DNA of 64,000 bases from Amycolatopsis vastitatis (lineage in GTDB: Bacteria; Actinomycetota; Actinomycetes; Mycobacteriales; Pseudonocardiaceae), in NCBI RefSeq assembly GCF_002234595.1, contig NZ_NMUL01000026.1:83066-147065 (forward strand), written 5' to 3'. The notes under the pieces are model-generated. The model was given only the letters and a program-made list of their open reading frames with translations, was not told where the DNA came from and ran no database searches. Positions 40,988 through 48,701 of this stretch are shown piece after piece (the first letter of the stretch is position 1; each line of letters begins with the position of its first letter). The translations under genes and the position numbers were made by a program.

Positions 40988-43855
40988 TCACGGGCCGGGT
41001 CCCGCGGGCCACAGCCCGAGGCGGCCGAACTCGGCACGGACGTGTTCGTGCACCGGACCGTCGAGTTCGGCGACGAGCGCGATGGTCTGGCGGGATTCGT
41101 TCCACGCCTCGGCCTGCCGGCCCGTGGCCGCGAGGGAACGGACCAAGGCCACCAGCGCGCGGACGGCCTGGCCGCGGTCGGCGGAGGACCGGGAAATGCC
41201 GAGTGCCTTCCGGGCGTACAGCAGGACATCGCCGTGTTCGCCGGCGTCGCAGCCGGCCTCACTCAGCTCGACCAGCGCGGTGAGCGTCCGCTCGTGGTCC
41301 GCGGGGTGGCGGTCGTGCAACGTGACTGCCTCGGTCAGGAAGCGGATGGCCTCCGTCGTCCGGCCGGCCCGGCGGCTCAGGAGGCCGAGCTCCAGCGCCA
41401 TGGCGGCGTGACGCCGGTGATCACCGAGTTCGGTGTAGAGCAGTTTCGCGCGGGTCAGGTACCGCGCTGCCTCTTCGAGCCTTTCCCGCCGGCGGAGATG
41501 CGCGCCGAGCGCACCGTGCACCGCCGCGCATTGTGCGGGTTCGGTCAGGCCGTCCTGGAGTTCCAGGGCCTGGCGCAGGCAGGACTCGGCGTAGGCCGGG
41601 TCACCGGAGTCCTCCGCGTGACCGGCGAGCAGGAGAAGGACTTCGGTCGATGACCGGTTGTCGCCCGTGACGCGGAAGATCGTGCTCGCCAGCTGGAGGG
41701 ATTCCTCGGCTTTCACCGGATCGCCGAGCACCTGGTGGATGCGTGCCAGCGCGGTCAGTGCCTGGCCCTCGGCACCGAGAGCTTTCGCGGCTCGGGCGGC
41801 CAGCAAGACGGCTTGGGCGGTTTCGTGCCATCCGGCGCCCGTGAAATCGAGGTGGGGCCGGAGCAACCGCAGCAATGTCCCCGCCCGGGCCAGGTCACTG
41901 CTCGCCGCGCGGTGGATCGCGGCGGACAGATACGTTTCCTCCTCGGCGAGGAACGCCTTGGCCGCGGTGTAGTCCGGCGGCCGATCCGCACCGCGCCACC
42001 GGGTGGGTGCCAGGGCTTCGGCGGCCTCCTGGACGCGGGCGATGTACCAGTCGAGCAGCCGTGCCTGCGCGCGCAAGCGGTCGGCCGGCGGATCGTGGAC
42101 GAGCGCGAGGCGTTCGCCGGTCGCCCGGGTGAGTGCGTCCATGCGGAAGCGGCCGTCTTCCCTGATGACGAGGTAGCGGGCGGCCAGTTCGGCGAGCGCG
42201 CCGCGGGTGGTCTCGTCGTCGGTCCCGTCGAGGGCGCACACCGCTTCCTCGCCGATGCCGGATTCGACGTGGACCGCGAGCAGCCGGAACAGCCGGGCGG
42301 CCCGGGGGCCGAGCGCGTCGCAGGACCACAGCAGCGAAGTCAGGATCGTTCCCGACGCGAGTTCGCCGGCCAGGAGCAGCTCGGCCGGGCTCGGTAGTCC
42401 CCCGGTGTCGGGCAGGAGCTCGGCGAGGGTACGGACGGCCTGCGGAGTACCGCCGGTGAGCTCGACGACCGTCGCCGGCTCCGGGGGCGCGACCGGCGAG
42501 TCCCGGAGCAGGCCGGCGAGCAGCCGGGCCACCTCGATCTCGGTGAACCGCCCGGCCTCCAGGCGATAGGCGCCGTGGCGGGTCACGAGGTCGCTCAGCC
42601 GGTGCCGGCTGGTGACGATGACGACGCACTGGGCACTGCCCGGCAGCAAGGGCACGACCTGCCCGGAGTCCCGCGCGTTGTCCAGGAAGAACAGTGCCCG
42701 GCTGTCGTCGAACAGGGTGCGCAGCATCGCCGTCCGGGCGCTCAGGCTCGCGGGCATCGCCGACGCCGCGACGCCCAGGGCGTCGAGGAACTCACCCAGG
42801 ACCTCGCCCGGATCGCGCGGAGGGGCAGTGCCGTACCCGGAGAGGTCGGCGTGCAGCTGGCCGTGGGGGAACTGGTCGCGGATGCCGTGCGCCCAGCACA
42901 GTCCGAGCTCCGTCTTGCCGACCCCGGCCGGGCCGGTGATGGCGATGATCAGCGTTGCCGGTGAGCCACCGACGCGGGAGCGCAGGAGCAGCTCGTCGAG
43001 CCGGGCGAGCTCCGCGGAGCGATCGACGAATTCGCTGACCCGGGACGGCAGCTGGGCGGGTGGCAGCGCACGGAGTGCGGCCTGGGTGCGGTGGAGATCC
43101 GCCGGCGCCAGCGCATCCCGTGACTGCAGCAGCCGCCGGTGCAGTTCCTGCAGTTCACGGGCGGGCCCGGTGCCGAACGACCGGGCCGACCGGTCGTAGA
43201 CTTCTTTCCAGTAGGCGTCGAATTCTTCGTAGTGGCCGAGACCGTCGAGCGCGGTCAGCCGCTGCGCGATGTACTCGGTGTCGAATTCGTGCTCGACCAT
43301 CGCGACGTCGAGGGTCTGCAGCACCTCGCGGAAGTGGCCACGTTCGAGCTCGACGGCGCACAACGCCTGGTAACCCGCGACGCGGTCGTAGCGGTCGAGG
43401 TCTTCGCGCTTGCGCTCCATCCAGACGGTGCCGAGGTCTTCGACCGCGGGCCCGCGCCAAAGGTCCATCGCTTCGCTGAGCGCGGCCGCGGCCTCGTCCA
43501 GCCGCCCGGCCCGCCGTGCGATCCCGGCGTCGCGAACCAGGGTCTTGAACCGCGCGTAGTCGAGATCGTCGTCGCCGGGGAGGAACAGGTAACCGGCCCG
43601 CTGGGTGACGATCCGCGCCGAAACACCGGAGCCGCGCAGGGAAGCGCGCAGCCGGCTGACGTAGGCCTGGAGATCTTTCCTGGCGTGGTCGGGCGGGTTG
43701 TCGTCCCAGAGCGCCTCGGTGACCGTCCGGAGGCTGACCACCTTGCCGTGGTGGAGCATCAGCACACCGAGCAGCGAACGCTCTTTCGCGCGCCCGAGCG
43801 CGACTTTCCGGTCGCCGAGCCGGAGCTCGACAGCCCCCAGGATCCGGAACTCCAT
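40988..43855 (-). CDS. SARP/BTAD regulator with NB-ARC and TPR domains (second copy)
   Basis: The 955-residue protein starts at ATG 43855 and has the same layout as the SARP at 22483. A winged helix (MEFRILGAVELRLGDRKVAL onward) is followed by BTAD helices to about 255. The NB-ARC ATPase carries Walker A GPAGVGKT at 308-315 and VVIVTSRHRL. The TPR helices run to the end (AGCDAGEHGDVLLYARKAL). AfsR-type proteins integrate a signal through the STAND ATPase and activate nearby genes. The divergent gene at 44043, a cyclase-like protein, starts 187 bp away and is the likely target or partner. Confidence 0.9.
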   Translation of the reverse strand: MEFRILGAVELRLGDRKVALGRAKERSLLGVLMLHHGKVVSLRTVTEALWDDNPPDHARKDLQAYVSRLRASLRGSGVSARIVTQRAGYLFLPGDDDLDYARFKTLVRDAGIARRAGRLDEAAAALSEAMDLWRGPAVEDLGTVWMERKREDLDRYDRVAGYQALCAVELERGHFREVLQTLDVAMVEHEFDTEYIAQRLTALDGLGHYEEFDAYWKEVYDRSARSFGTGPARELQELHRRLLQSRDALAPADLHRTQAALRALPPAQLPSRVSEFVDRSAELARLDELLLRSRVGGSPATLIIAITGPAGVGKTELGLCWAHGIRDQFPHGQLHADLSGYGTAPPRDPGEVLGEFLDALGVAASAMPASLSARTAMLRTLFDDSRALFFLDNARDSGQVVPLLPGSAQCVVIVTSRHRLSDLVTRHGAYRLEAGRFTEIEVARLLAGLLRDSPVAPPEPATVVELTGGTPQAVRTLAELLPDTGGLPSPAELLLAGELASGTILTSLLWSCDALGPRAARLFRLLAVHVESGIGEEAVCALDGTDDETTRGALAELAARYLVIREDGRFRMDALTRATGERLALVHDPPADRLRAQARLLDWYIARVQEAAEALAPTRWRGADRPPDYTAAKAFLAEEETYLSAAIHRAASSDLARAGTLLRLLRPHLDFTGAGWHETAQAVLLAARAAKALGAEGQALTALARIHQVLGDPVKAEESLQLASTIFRVTGDNRSSTEVLLLLAGHAEDSGDPAYAESCLRQALELQDGLTEPAQCAAVHGALGAHLRRRERLEEAARYLTRAKLLYTELGDHRRHAAMALELGLLSRRAGRTTEAIRFLTEAVTLHDRHPADHERTLTALVELSEAGCDAGEHGDVLLYARKALGISRSSADRGQAVRALVALVRSLAATGRQAEAWNESRQTIALVAELDGPVHEHVRAEFGRLGLWPAGPGP

Positions 43856-44042
43856 CGGGCTTCCTCGTTCACCCCTGGCCTGCCGGCAAGGTCTTCTCGA
43901 CCAGCACAGTAACCCGCGGAGCAGGCCGGTTCGGCGCAGGTCAACCGGCTGTCAAGGATTTGTCCAGCAACCGGCAACCGAAGCGTCAACCACCGGCGTT
44001 CACGATCATCCCGACACGAGTGGCCCGGCGGGAGGAGGTCAG

Positions 44043-44711
44043 ATGTCGTGGAGGGAATGGACCGGACGAATGCGGAAGCGGCCGTTTCCGGACTGCTCGG
44101 CCGAGCCGGTCGCGGATCCGGTGCACCACACCATTCTGGCGCTCGCCATCGAGGGTTTTTCCGCGCCCGACCGGACGACAATGCACCGGCTGGCGGTCCG
44201 GGCAGGCATCTACCGCGTGGCCGAGCAGGCGCTGTCGGCCGTCGGAGTGGAGTGGGAAGAATGCCACCGCGCCGACCTCGGCGACGGCGTGCTGATCCTG
44301 GTGCCCGCGGGCTATCCGAAGGCGGTGTTCACCGAGCTGGTCCCGGCCGAGCTCACGGCATTCCTGGCCGTCCACAACGCTGCCCGCGTGCGGCCGGAAC
44401 GAATCCGGCTTCGTGTGGCTCTCCATGCGGGAGAGGTGAGTTACGACGTGCACGGCACGACCGGGGCCGCGATCGTGCACACGTTCCGGCTGCTGCGATC
44501 GAGGGTGCTCGAGGACGCGGTGGCGTGCGCGGGCGGAGATCTGGCGCTGATCGCGTCGGCCTGGTTCTACGACGAGATCATCCGCCACAGCCCGGTCAGC
44601 AGGCCGGACCTCTTCCGGCAGGTGCTGGTCCAGGAGAAGGAAACCGCGGCCCATGGTTGGGTTCGCTTGCTGGGATCGGGGGACGGAGCCCGGCGGCAGC
44701 CGGCCGGATGA
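44043..44711 (+). CDS. degenerate class III nucleotide cyclase-like protein A
   Basis: The 222-residue protein starts at ATG 44043 behind GGAGGAGG. The fold pattern of class III cyclase catalytic domains is visible: ILALAIEGFSAPDR (where cyclases have a metal Asp, here Ala35), DLGDGVLILVPAG (second Asp, Asp81, kept) and LRVALHAGEVSYDVHG. The transition-state Asn of cyclases is absent from GTTGAAIVHTFRLL. It is therefore probably a nucleotide-binding or sensing relative, not an active cyclase. It is a paralogue of the gene at 46414 and divergent from the SARP/NB-ARC regulator. Confidence 0.65.
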   Translation: MSWREWTGRMRKRPFPDCSAEPVADPVHHTILALAIEGFSAPDRTTMHRLAVRAGIYRVAEQALSAVGVEWEECHRADLGDGVLILVPAGYPKAVFTELVPAELTAFLAVHNAARVRPERIRLRVALHAGEVSYDVHGTTGAAIVHTFRLLRSRVLEDAVACAGGDLALIASAWFYDEIIRHSPVSRPDLFRQVLVQEKETAAHGWVRLLGSGDGARRQPAG

Positions 44712-44930
44712 TCACCGCTCGGATGAGCGTTCCTCACCGGCTTCCTCGCCCCGCTGCGCTTCGATGTGGAGCCGGAACGCAGCCACGGCAGTGGCCGGAA
44801 GCGCGATGACCGGCGAGTCGGGTCGGCAGTCCGGGGTGTCCCGGACTAGGGTGGCGCCACACGAGTTGCACACGGCGGTGAAGTCACCGCAGTTGCTCGT
44901 GGTGTGGTGAGCACATATCTGCCGAATCAC
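44712..44930 (-). CDS. DUF397-like small protein with Cys/His cluster
   Basis: The protein has 72 residues from GTG 44930, preceded by AAGGA; a longer start is possible. The C-terminal half has the DUF397 pattern TLVRDTPDCRPDSPVIALPATAVAAF. Residues 6-25 are unusual for the family: CAHH, then NCG, then VCNSC with a CxxC spacing, a possible metal site. Typical DUF397 proteins pair with an XRE regulator of the WhiJ type. The nearest one is at 45315. The gene is tail-to-tail with cyclase-like A, with no spacing. Confidence 0.6.
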   Translation of the reverse strand: MIRQICAHHTTSNCGDFTAVCNSCGATLVRDTPDCRPDSPVIALPATAVAAFRLHIEAQRGEEAGEERSSER

Positions 44931-45099
44931 ATGAAGTCCTTGCGTAGGTACGAATCTTTCCACGTTTTCGGGCACGACAACGACCCGCGCAGGTACGGTC
45001 TTCTGCGCGTGCGGTGAGCAGTCGCGGCCGGAAGGTTTGCGAGCGGTGGGATGAGGGTTTCCGGCCGCACCCCCATCCCCGCGCCTCACGTATCCGAGG

Positions 45100-45318
45100 T
45101 CAGGAATCCTCCCGTGTCACGACGTTGAGAAAAGATTTCCAGGCTTTTGGTGTGAATTCGATGATCGGGGAGTCGGGACGGCGATCTTTGCTGTCGCGGA
45201 CCAGAGTGACATCGGTGGAGATACTGGTTTCGACGCAGCTGCCCCCGGCGTTGGAATAGCTACTGACGAACCACCCTGCGCGGACGCGGCGGGCAGGGAT
45301 CGAGATTTGCTTTGTCAA
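45100..45318 (-). CDS. DUF397 domain protein paired with XRE regulator
   Basis: The 72-residue protein starts at TTG 45318, which overlaps the XRE stop as TTGA. The DUF397 hallmark is complete: GWFVSSYSNAGGSCVE, TLVRDSKDRRPDSPIIEF and AWKSFLNVV. In streptomycetes such small acidic proteins act with the upstream XRE protein in the WhiJ/BldB-type developmental switch, possibly as an antitoxin-like partner. The C-terminal half is close to that of the DUF397 gene just downstream (44712), so the two look like duplicates. Confidence 0.82.
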   Translation of the reverse strand: MTKQISIPARRVRAGWFVSSYSNAGGSCVETSISTDVTLVRDSKDRRPDSPIIEFTPKAWKSFLNVVTREDS

Positions 45319-46181
45319 TCGATTTCCTTGCTGTGATGGTGAATCATTCTCAATGTGGCCCTCGCGTCGAGCGCCAGCCGGTATGCGTCCTCGAACGTGG
45401 TCGTGAGATTCCGGACCTGCGTCGGGTCGTCGATGATGCCCCAGGTGGTGACGGTTTCCTGCCAGGCCAGGGTGGGCAGCTGCGGATTGTCGAAATCGAT
45501 GAGGACGACGGTGGCTCCCCCGAAGAGCCCGCACGCCGTCGCGGTGAACGGGATCACCCGGATGTCGAGTTTGCCCGGGTGCCGCTCGATCAGGGTGGCG
45601 AGGTGCGTGAGCTGGTTCCGCAGCACGCGCGGGCCGCCGATTTGCTGGCGCAGGGTCGCTTCGCTGATGACCGCCGTGAAGGTGAACGGATCGTTCTCGT
45701 CGAAGAGGCGGGCCTGGCGACGTAGCCTGGCTTCCACGCGCTGGTCGACCTCGACCGGGCGCATGGTCACGTCGGGCATCATGATGGCTCTCGTGTAGTC
45801 GGGAGTCTGCAGCAACCCGGGAACCAGGAGGTTTTCGTAGTCCCGGACACCGCGTGCGCCTTGCTCCAACCCGTAGAGACGCTGGATCTCGTTGTCGAAA
45901 AGCGCGGAATACCGCGTCCACCAGCCACGCTCTTTGGCCGCCGCGCGCAGGGCGAGCAGCTCCGCTTTCTCCTCGTCGTCGAATTCGAACAGCTCGACGA
46001 TCCGGGTGAGGCTTTCCAGCGACAAGATCTTGCGCTCGTTCTCGACCGCGGACCAGTAGTTGCGGGTGAAGCCGAGTGTCTCGGTGATCGTCCTGACCTC
46101 GACGCCGAGCTGCTCGCGACGCCGTTTCAGGCGAAGAGCGAGTTCCCACGAGGCGACGACCGGAGATGCGGGCGCGGACAC
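45315..46181 (-). CDS. XRE family regulator with DUF5753 domain (WhiJ-like)
   Basis: The 288-residue protein starts at GTG 46181 after GGAGA. The N-terminal HTH_31 helix-turn-helix lies at about 15-70 (LRLKRRREQLGVEVRTITE). The DUF5753 domain runs to the end, with ENLLVPGLLQTPDYTRA, FTFTAVISEATLRQQIGG and GKLDIRVIPF. These regulators bind a site near their own promoter and work with a neighbouring DUF397 protein. A GGTTAC-G-GTAACC palindrome lies upstream at 46273. The divergent gene is cyclase-like B. Confidence 0.9.
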   Translation of the reverse strand: MSAPASPVVASWELALRLKRRREQLGVEVRTITETLGFTRNYWSAVENERKILSLESLTRIVELFEFDDEEKAELLALRAAAKERGWWTRYSALFDNEIQRLYGLEQGARGVRDYENLLVPGLLQTPDYTRAIMMPDVTMRPVEVDQRVEARLRRQARLFDENDPFTFTAVISEATLRQQIGGPRVLRNQLTHLATLIERHPGKLDIRVIPFTATACGLFGGATVVLIDFDNPQLPTLAWQETVTTWGIIDDPTQVRNLTTTFEDAYRLALDARATLRMIHHHSKEID

Positions 46182-46272
46182 GTCGGTCTCCGCTAGTGTC
46201 CGAAGTGGCCGGACAGGGCACCCATGTTCACGACCTTCTGCACGAGCAGACGCAGCTGCGAGGGACGTACGT

Positions 46273-46285
46273 GGTTACGGTAACC
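46273..46285. promoter_or_regulatory. palindrome GGTTAC-G-GTAACC between xre and cyclase-like B
   Basis: This perfect 6-bp inverted repeat with 1-bp spacer lies in the 232-bp divergent region (46182-46413). ACGTACGT lies next to it (from 46265), and TACGTACG recurs near 46326. It is the best operator candidate for the XRE protein. Confidence 0.5.
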
Positions 46286-46413
46286 GAACAATGGTACCAG
46301 TGTGGTGCCGGCGCCATCACCGCTTACGTACGCTGAGGATAGACATCAGTGCACGGTGACACGCGCCGACGACGCGTTCCCGATCGGCTGATGCTCGGCG
46401 GAGGAAACGCACG

Positions 46414-47196
46414 ATGCCCGATCCCGACGCGACGAGGCCGCCGGTGCCCCGGCCCGGCGGGCGGACGCACGCGCAGGCACGGGTGCGGACCGGGTGGGCT
46501 CCCGGGGCCATCGGGATCGCGCCGCTGCGCGGGGCGGGGCCGGGCTCGGTGGACTGGCGGGGCAGCGTCGAGCTGGACACCGCGCACTGCACCGTTGTCG
46601 TCGTCGATGTCGAAGGGTTCGGCAGGCGCAGCCGGACCAACCCGAACCGGCTGCGTGTCCGGCGGGGGATGTACCGCTCACTCGAACGAGCCTTCGCGGC
46701 CGCCGGGATCCCGTGGGGTGGCTGCCGCTACTCGGATCTGGGCGACGGTGTGCTCGTGCTGGCCTCGGCTGAGGTCACCAAGACGCTGTTCGCGGATCTG
46801 CTCCTCGGCGCCCTCGCCGATGAACTGGCCACCCACAACGGGGTTCATCCCCCGCAGGAACGCTTCCGGCTCAGGCTGGCGCTGCACGCCGGCGAGGTGT
46901 CCTACGACGAGTACGGTGTGACCGGGTCGTCGATCCTGCACGCCCAGCACCTGGTGGACGCGCCGCAGCTCAAGCGCGCGCTGGCGGACGCCGCGGCGGT
47001 GCTGGCGGTGATCGCCTCGGACTGGTTCTTCGACGAAGTCATCCGGCACAGCGAAAACAGCGGCGCCCGGGCGTACCGGTCCGTCGCCGTCTCGGGTGGT
47101 GAAGGCGCGGCCGGCGCATGGATCCGGCTCTTCGCCGCCCCGACGATCACGCGACCGCGGGGCCTGCTGCGGGCCCGGCGTGACCCCTTCGCCTGA
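46414..47196 (+). CDS. degenerate class III nucleotide cyclase-like protein B
   Basis: The 260-residue paralogue of the 44043 product starts at ATG 46414 after GGAGG. It adds a ~50-residue Pro/Gly-rich N-terminus. The first metal Asp is kept here (Asp65 in VVVVDVEGFG), as is Asp111 in SDLGDGVLVL and LALHAGEVSYDEYG. The cyclase Asn/Arg pair is again missing from GVTGSSILHAQHLV. Both paralogues share SDWFFDEVIRH/SAWFYDEIIRH near the end, a motif I cannot assign. It may bind nucleotides in a signalling or immunity context. It is divergent from the XRE gene. Confidence 0.65.
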   Translation: MPDPDATRPPVPRPGGRTHAQARVRTGWAPGAIGIAPLRGAGPGSVDWRGSVELDTAHCTVVVVDVEGFGRRSRTNPNRLRVRRGMYRSLERAFAAAGIPWGGCRYSDLGDGVLVLASAEVTKTLFADLLLGALADELATHNGVHPPQERFRLRLALHAGEVSYDEYGVTGSSILHAQHLVDAPQLKRALADAAAVLAVIASDWFFDEVIRHSENSGARAYRSVAVSGGEGAAGAWIRLFAAPTITRPRGLLRARRDPFA

Positions 47197-47231
47197 CTCA
47201 CGCGATCGTCGCGGACACTCTCCGCCACGGT

Positions 47232-47248
47232 CGAAACTTTCCGAAAGT
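47232..47248. promoter_or_regulatory. xylanase operator: overlapping GAAACTTTC and ACTTTC-C-GAAAGT palindromes
   Basis: CGAAACTTTCCGAAAGT lies 69 bp before the xylanase start codon. It contains GAAA-C-TTTC (47233-47241) and the perfect 13-bp palindrome ACTTTCCGAAAGT (47236-47248). GAAA-N-TTTC boxes of this kind are known upstream of streptomycete xylan-utilisation genes. Regulation by xylo-oligosaccharides is therefore expected. Confidence 0.7.
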
Positions 47249-47316
47249 GATTGCCCCACCCTCGTCGGTGATCGCATGCTTTCGCCATCTTGGCCGGGCC
47301 TCGACGAGGAGGAAGA

Positions 47317-47976
47317 ATGCGTACCAAGAACCGCTTCAGGGTGTTCGCCGGTGGGGCCGCGCTCGCGGTGATTGCCGCGCTGGTGCCCGGGGTGGCGCGA
47401 GCCGACACCGTCATCACCACCAACCAGACCGGTACCAACAACGGGTACTACTACTCGTTCTGGAGCGCCGGTGGTGGGTCGGTCTCCATGACGCTCGGCT
47501 CCGGCGGCAACTACCGCACGAACTGGAGCAACGTCAACAACTTCGTCGCCGGCAAGGGCTGGAGCAACGGCAGCCGGCGGAACGTGAACTACTCCGGCAG
47601 CTTCAACCCCTCCGGCAACAGCTACCTTTCGCTCTACGGCTGGACGTCCAACCCGCTCGTCGAGTACTACATCGTCGACAACTGGGGCAGCTGGCGGCCG
47701 ACCGGGACGTACAAGGGCACCGTGACCAGCGACGGCGGCACCTACGACATCTACCAGACCACCCGCTACAACGCGCCGTCCGTCGAAGGGAACAAGACCT
47801 TCAACCAGTACTGGAGCGTGCGGCAGCAGCGGCGGACCGGCGGCACCATCACCACCGGCAACCACTTCGACGCGTGGGCCCGCGCCGGCATGCGGCTCGG
47901 CAGCTTCAACTACTACATGATCCTCGCGACCGAGGGTTACCAGAGCAGCGGCAACTCGAACATCTCGGTGGGCTGA
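47317..47976 (+). CDS. GH11 endo-1,4-beta-xylanase, secreted
   Basis: The 219-residue protein starts at ATG 47317 after GAGGAGGAA. A signal peptide ends at VARA, giving a mature enzyme from Asp30. GH11 markers are NQTGTNNGYYYSFW, LVEYYIVDNWG with nucleophile Glu116, and ILATEGYQSSG with acid/base Glu206. It hydrolyses internal beta-1,4 bonds of xylan outside the cell. It has no carbohydrate-binding module and no linker. It is followed after 3 bp by an acetylxylan esterase gene, the same order as xlnB-axeA of Streptomyces lividans. Confidence 0.95.
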   Translation: MRTKNRFRVFAGGAALAVIAALVPGVARADTVITTNQTGTNNGYYYSFWSAGGGSVSMTLGSGGNYRTNWSNVNNFVAGKGWSNGSRRNVNYSGSFNPSGNSYLSLYGWTSNPLVEYYIVDNWGSWRPTGTYKGTVTSDGGTYDIYQTTRYNAPSVEGNKTFNQYWSVRQQRRTGGTITTGNHFDAWARAGMRLGSFNYYMILATEGYQSSGNSNISVG

Positions 47977-47979
47977 CCC

Positions 47980-48657
47980 ATGCGACCTCGCAGCACTTTG
48001 CCGGCCGCCGCGGCGATGGCCGTCGTGGCGATGGCCGTGGCGGGTACCGTCGCCGTCACCCCGGCGCACGCCGCTACGTGCAACGGGTACGTCGGCCTCA
48101 CCTTCGACGACGGGCCGTCGAACGCCCACACCCCCGCCCTGCTGAACGCGTTGCGGCAGAACGGGTTGCGGGCCACCATGTTCAACGAGGGCCAGTACGC
48201 GGCCGCGTACCCGGCCCAGGTCCGTGCCGAGGTCTCCGCCGGCATGTGGGTGGGCAACCACAGTTACACGCACCCGCACCTGACCCAGCAGAGCCAGGCG
48301 CAGGTGGATTCCGAGATTTCCCGGACCCAGCAGGCGATCTCGGCCGCGGGCGGTGGCACGCCACGGCTGTTCCGCCCGCCGTACGGCGAAACGAACGCGA
48401 CGGTCCAGTCGGTCGAGGCGAAGTACGGCCTCCGGCAGATCATCTGGGACGTCGACTCGGGTGACTGGAACAACGCGAGCGTGGACGCGATCGTGGCGGC
48501 CAACGCCCGGCTCACGAACGGGCAGGTCATCCTGATGCACGAATGGCCGGCGAACACGCTGGCCGCGATTCCCCGGATCGCCCAGACGCTGCGGAACCGC
48601 GGGCTGTGCGCGGGGATGATCTCGCCGCAGACCGGGCGGGCGGTCGCCCCGGGCTGA
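47980..48657 (+). CDS. axeA: CE4 acetylxylan esterase / polysaccharide deacetylase, secreted
   Basis: The 225-residue protein has a signal peptide to about residue 31 (ending AHAA). The NodB/CE4 metal and catalytic motifs are clear: TFDDGP with Asp43-Asp44, NHSYTH with His94 and His98, RPPYGE and LMHEW. It removes O-acetyl groups from xylan, opening the chain to the xylanase made from the preceding gene. The catalytic domain resembles S. lividans AxeA, but the usual C-terminal cellulose/xylan-binding module is absent. The protein stops right after the catalytic domain. Confidence 0.92.
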   Translation: MRPRSTLPAAAAMAVVAMAVAGTVAVTPAHAATCNGYVGLTFDDGPSNAHTPALLNALRQNGLRATMFNEGQYAAAYPAQVRAEVSAGMWVGNHSYTHPHLTQQSQAQVDSEISRTQQAISAAGGGTPRLFRPPYGETNATVQSVEAKYGLRQIIWDVDSGDWNNASVDAIVAANARLTNGQVILMHEWPANTLAAIPRIAQTLRNRGLCAGMISPQTGRAVAPG

Positions 48658-48664
48658 CGGGAGC

Positions 48665-48698
48665 GGTGGTGCGGCGGTTCCGGTGCCGCCGCACCACC
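48665..48698. terminator. bidirectional terminator after axeA
   Basis: The 13-bp arms GGTGGTGCGGCGG (48665-48677) and CCGCCGCACCACC (48686-48698) pair perfectly with an 8-nt loop, then CTTTCT follows. It serves axeA (+) and the convergent membrane-protein gene (-). Confidence 0.8.
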
Positions 48699-48701
48699 TT
48701 T

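Noticed and set aside
44043..47196. Active adenylate or guanylate cyclases
   Set aside because: The transition-state Asn is missing in both, and one lacks a metal-binding Asp, so only a cyclase-like fold is claimed.
41000..47200. Biosynthetic gene cluster suggested by the SARP regulators
   Set aside because: There is no NRPS, PKS, terpene or RiPP enzyme nearby in the window, so a cluster cannot be supported.
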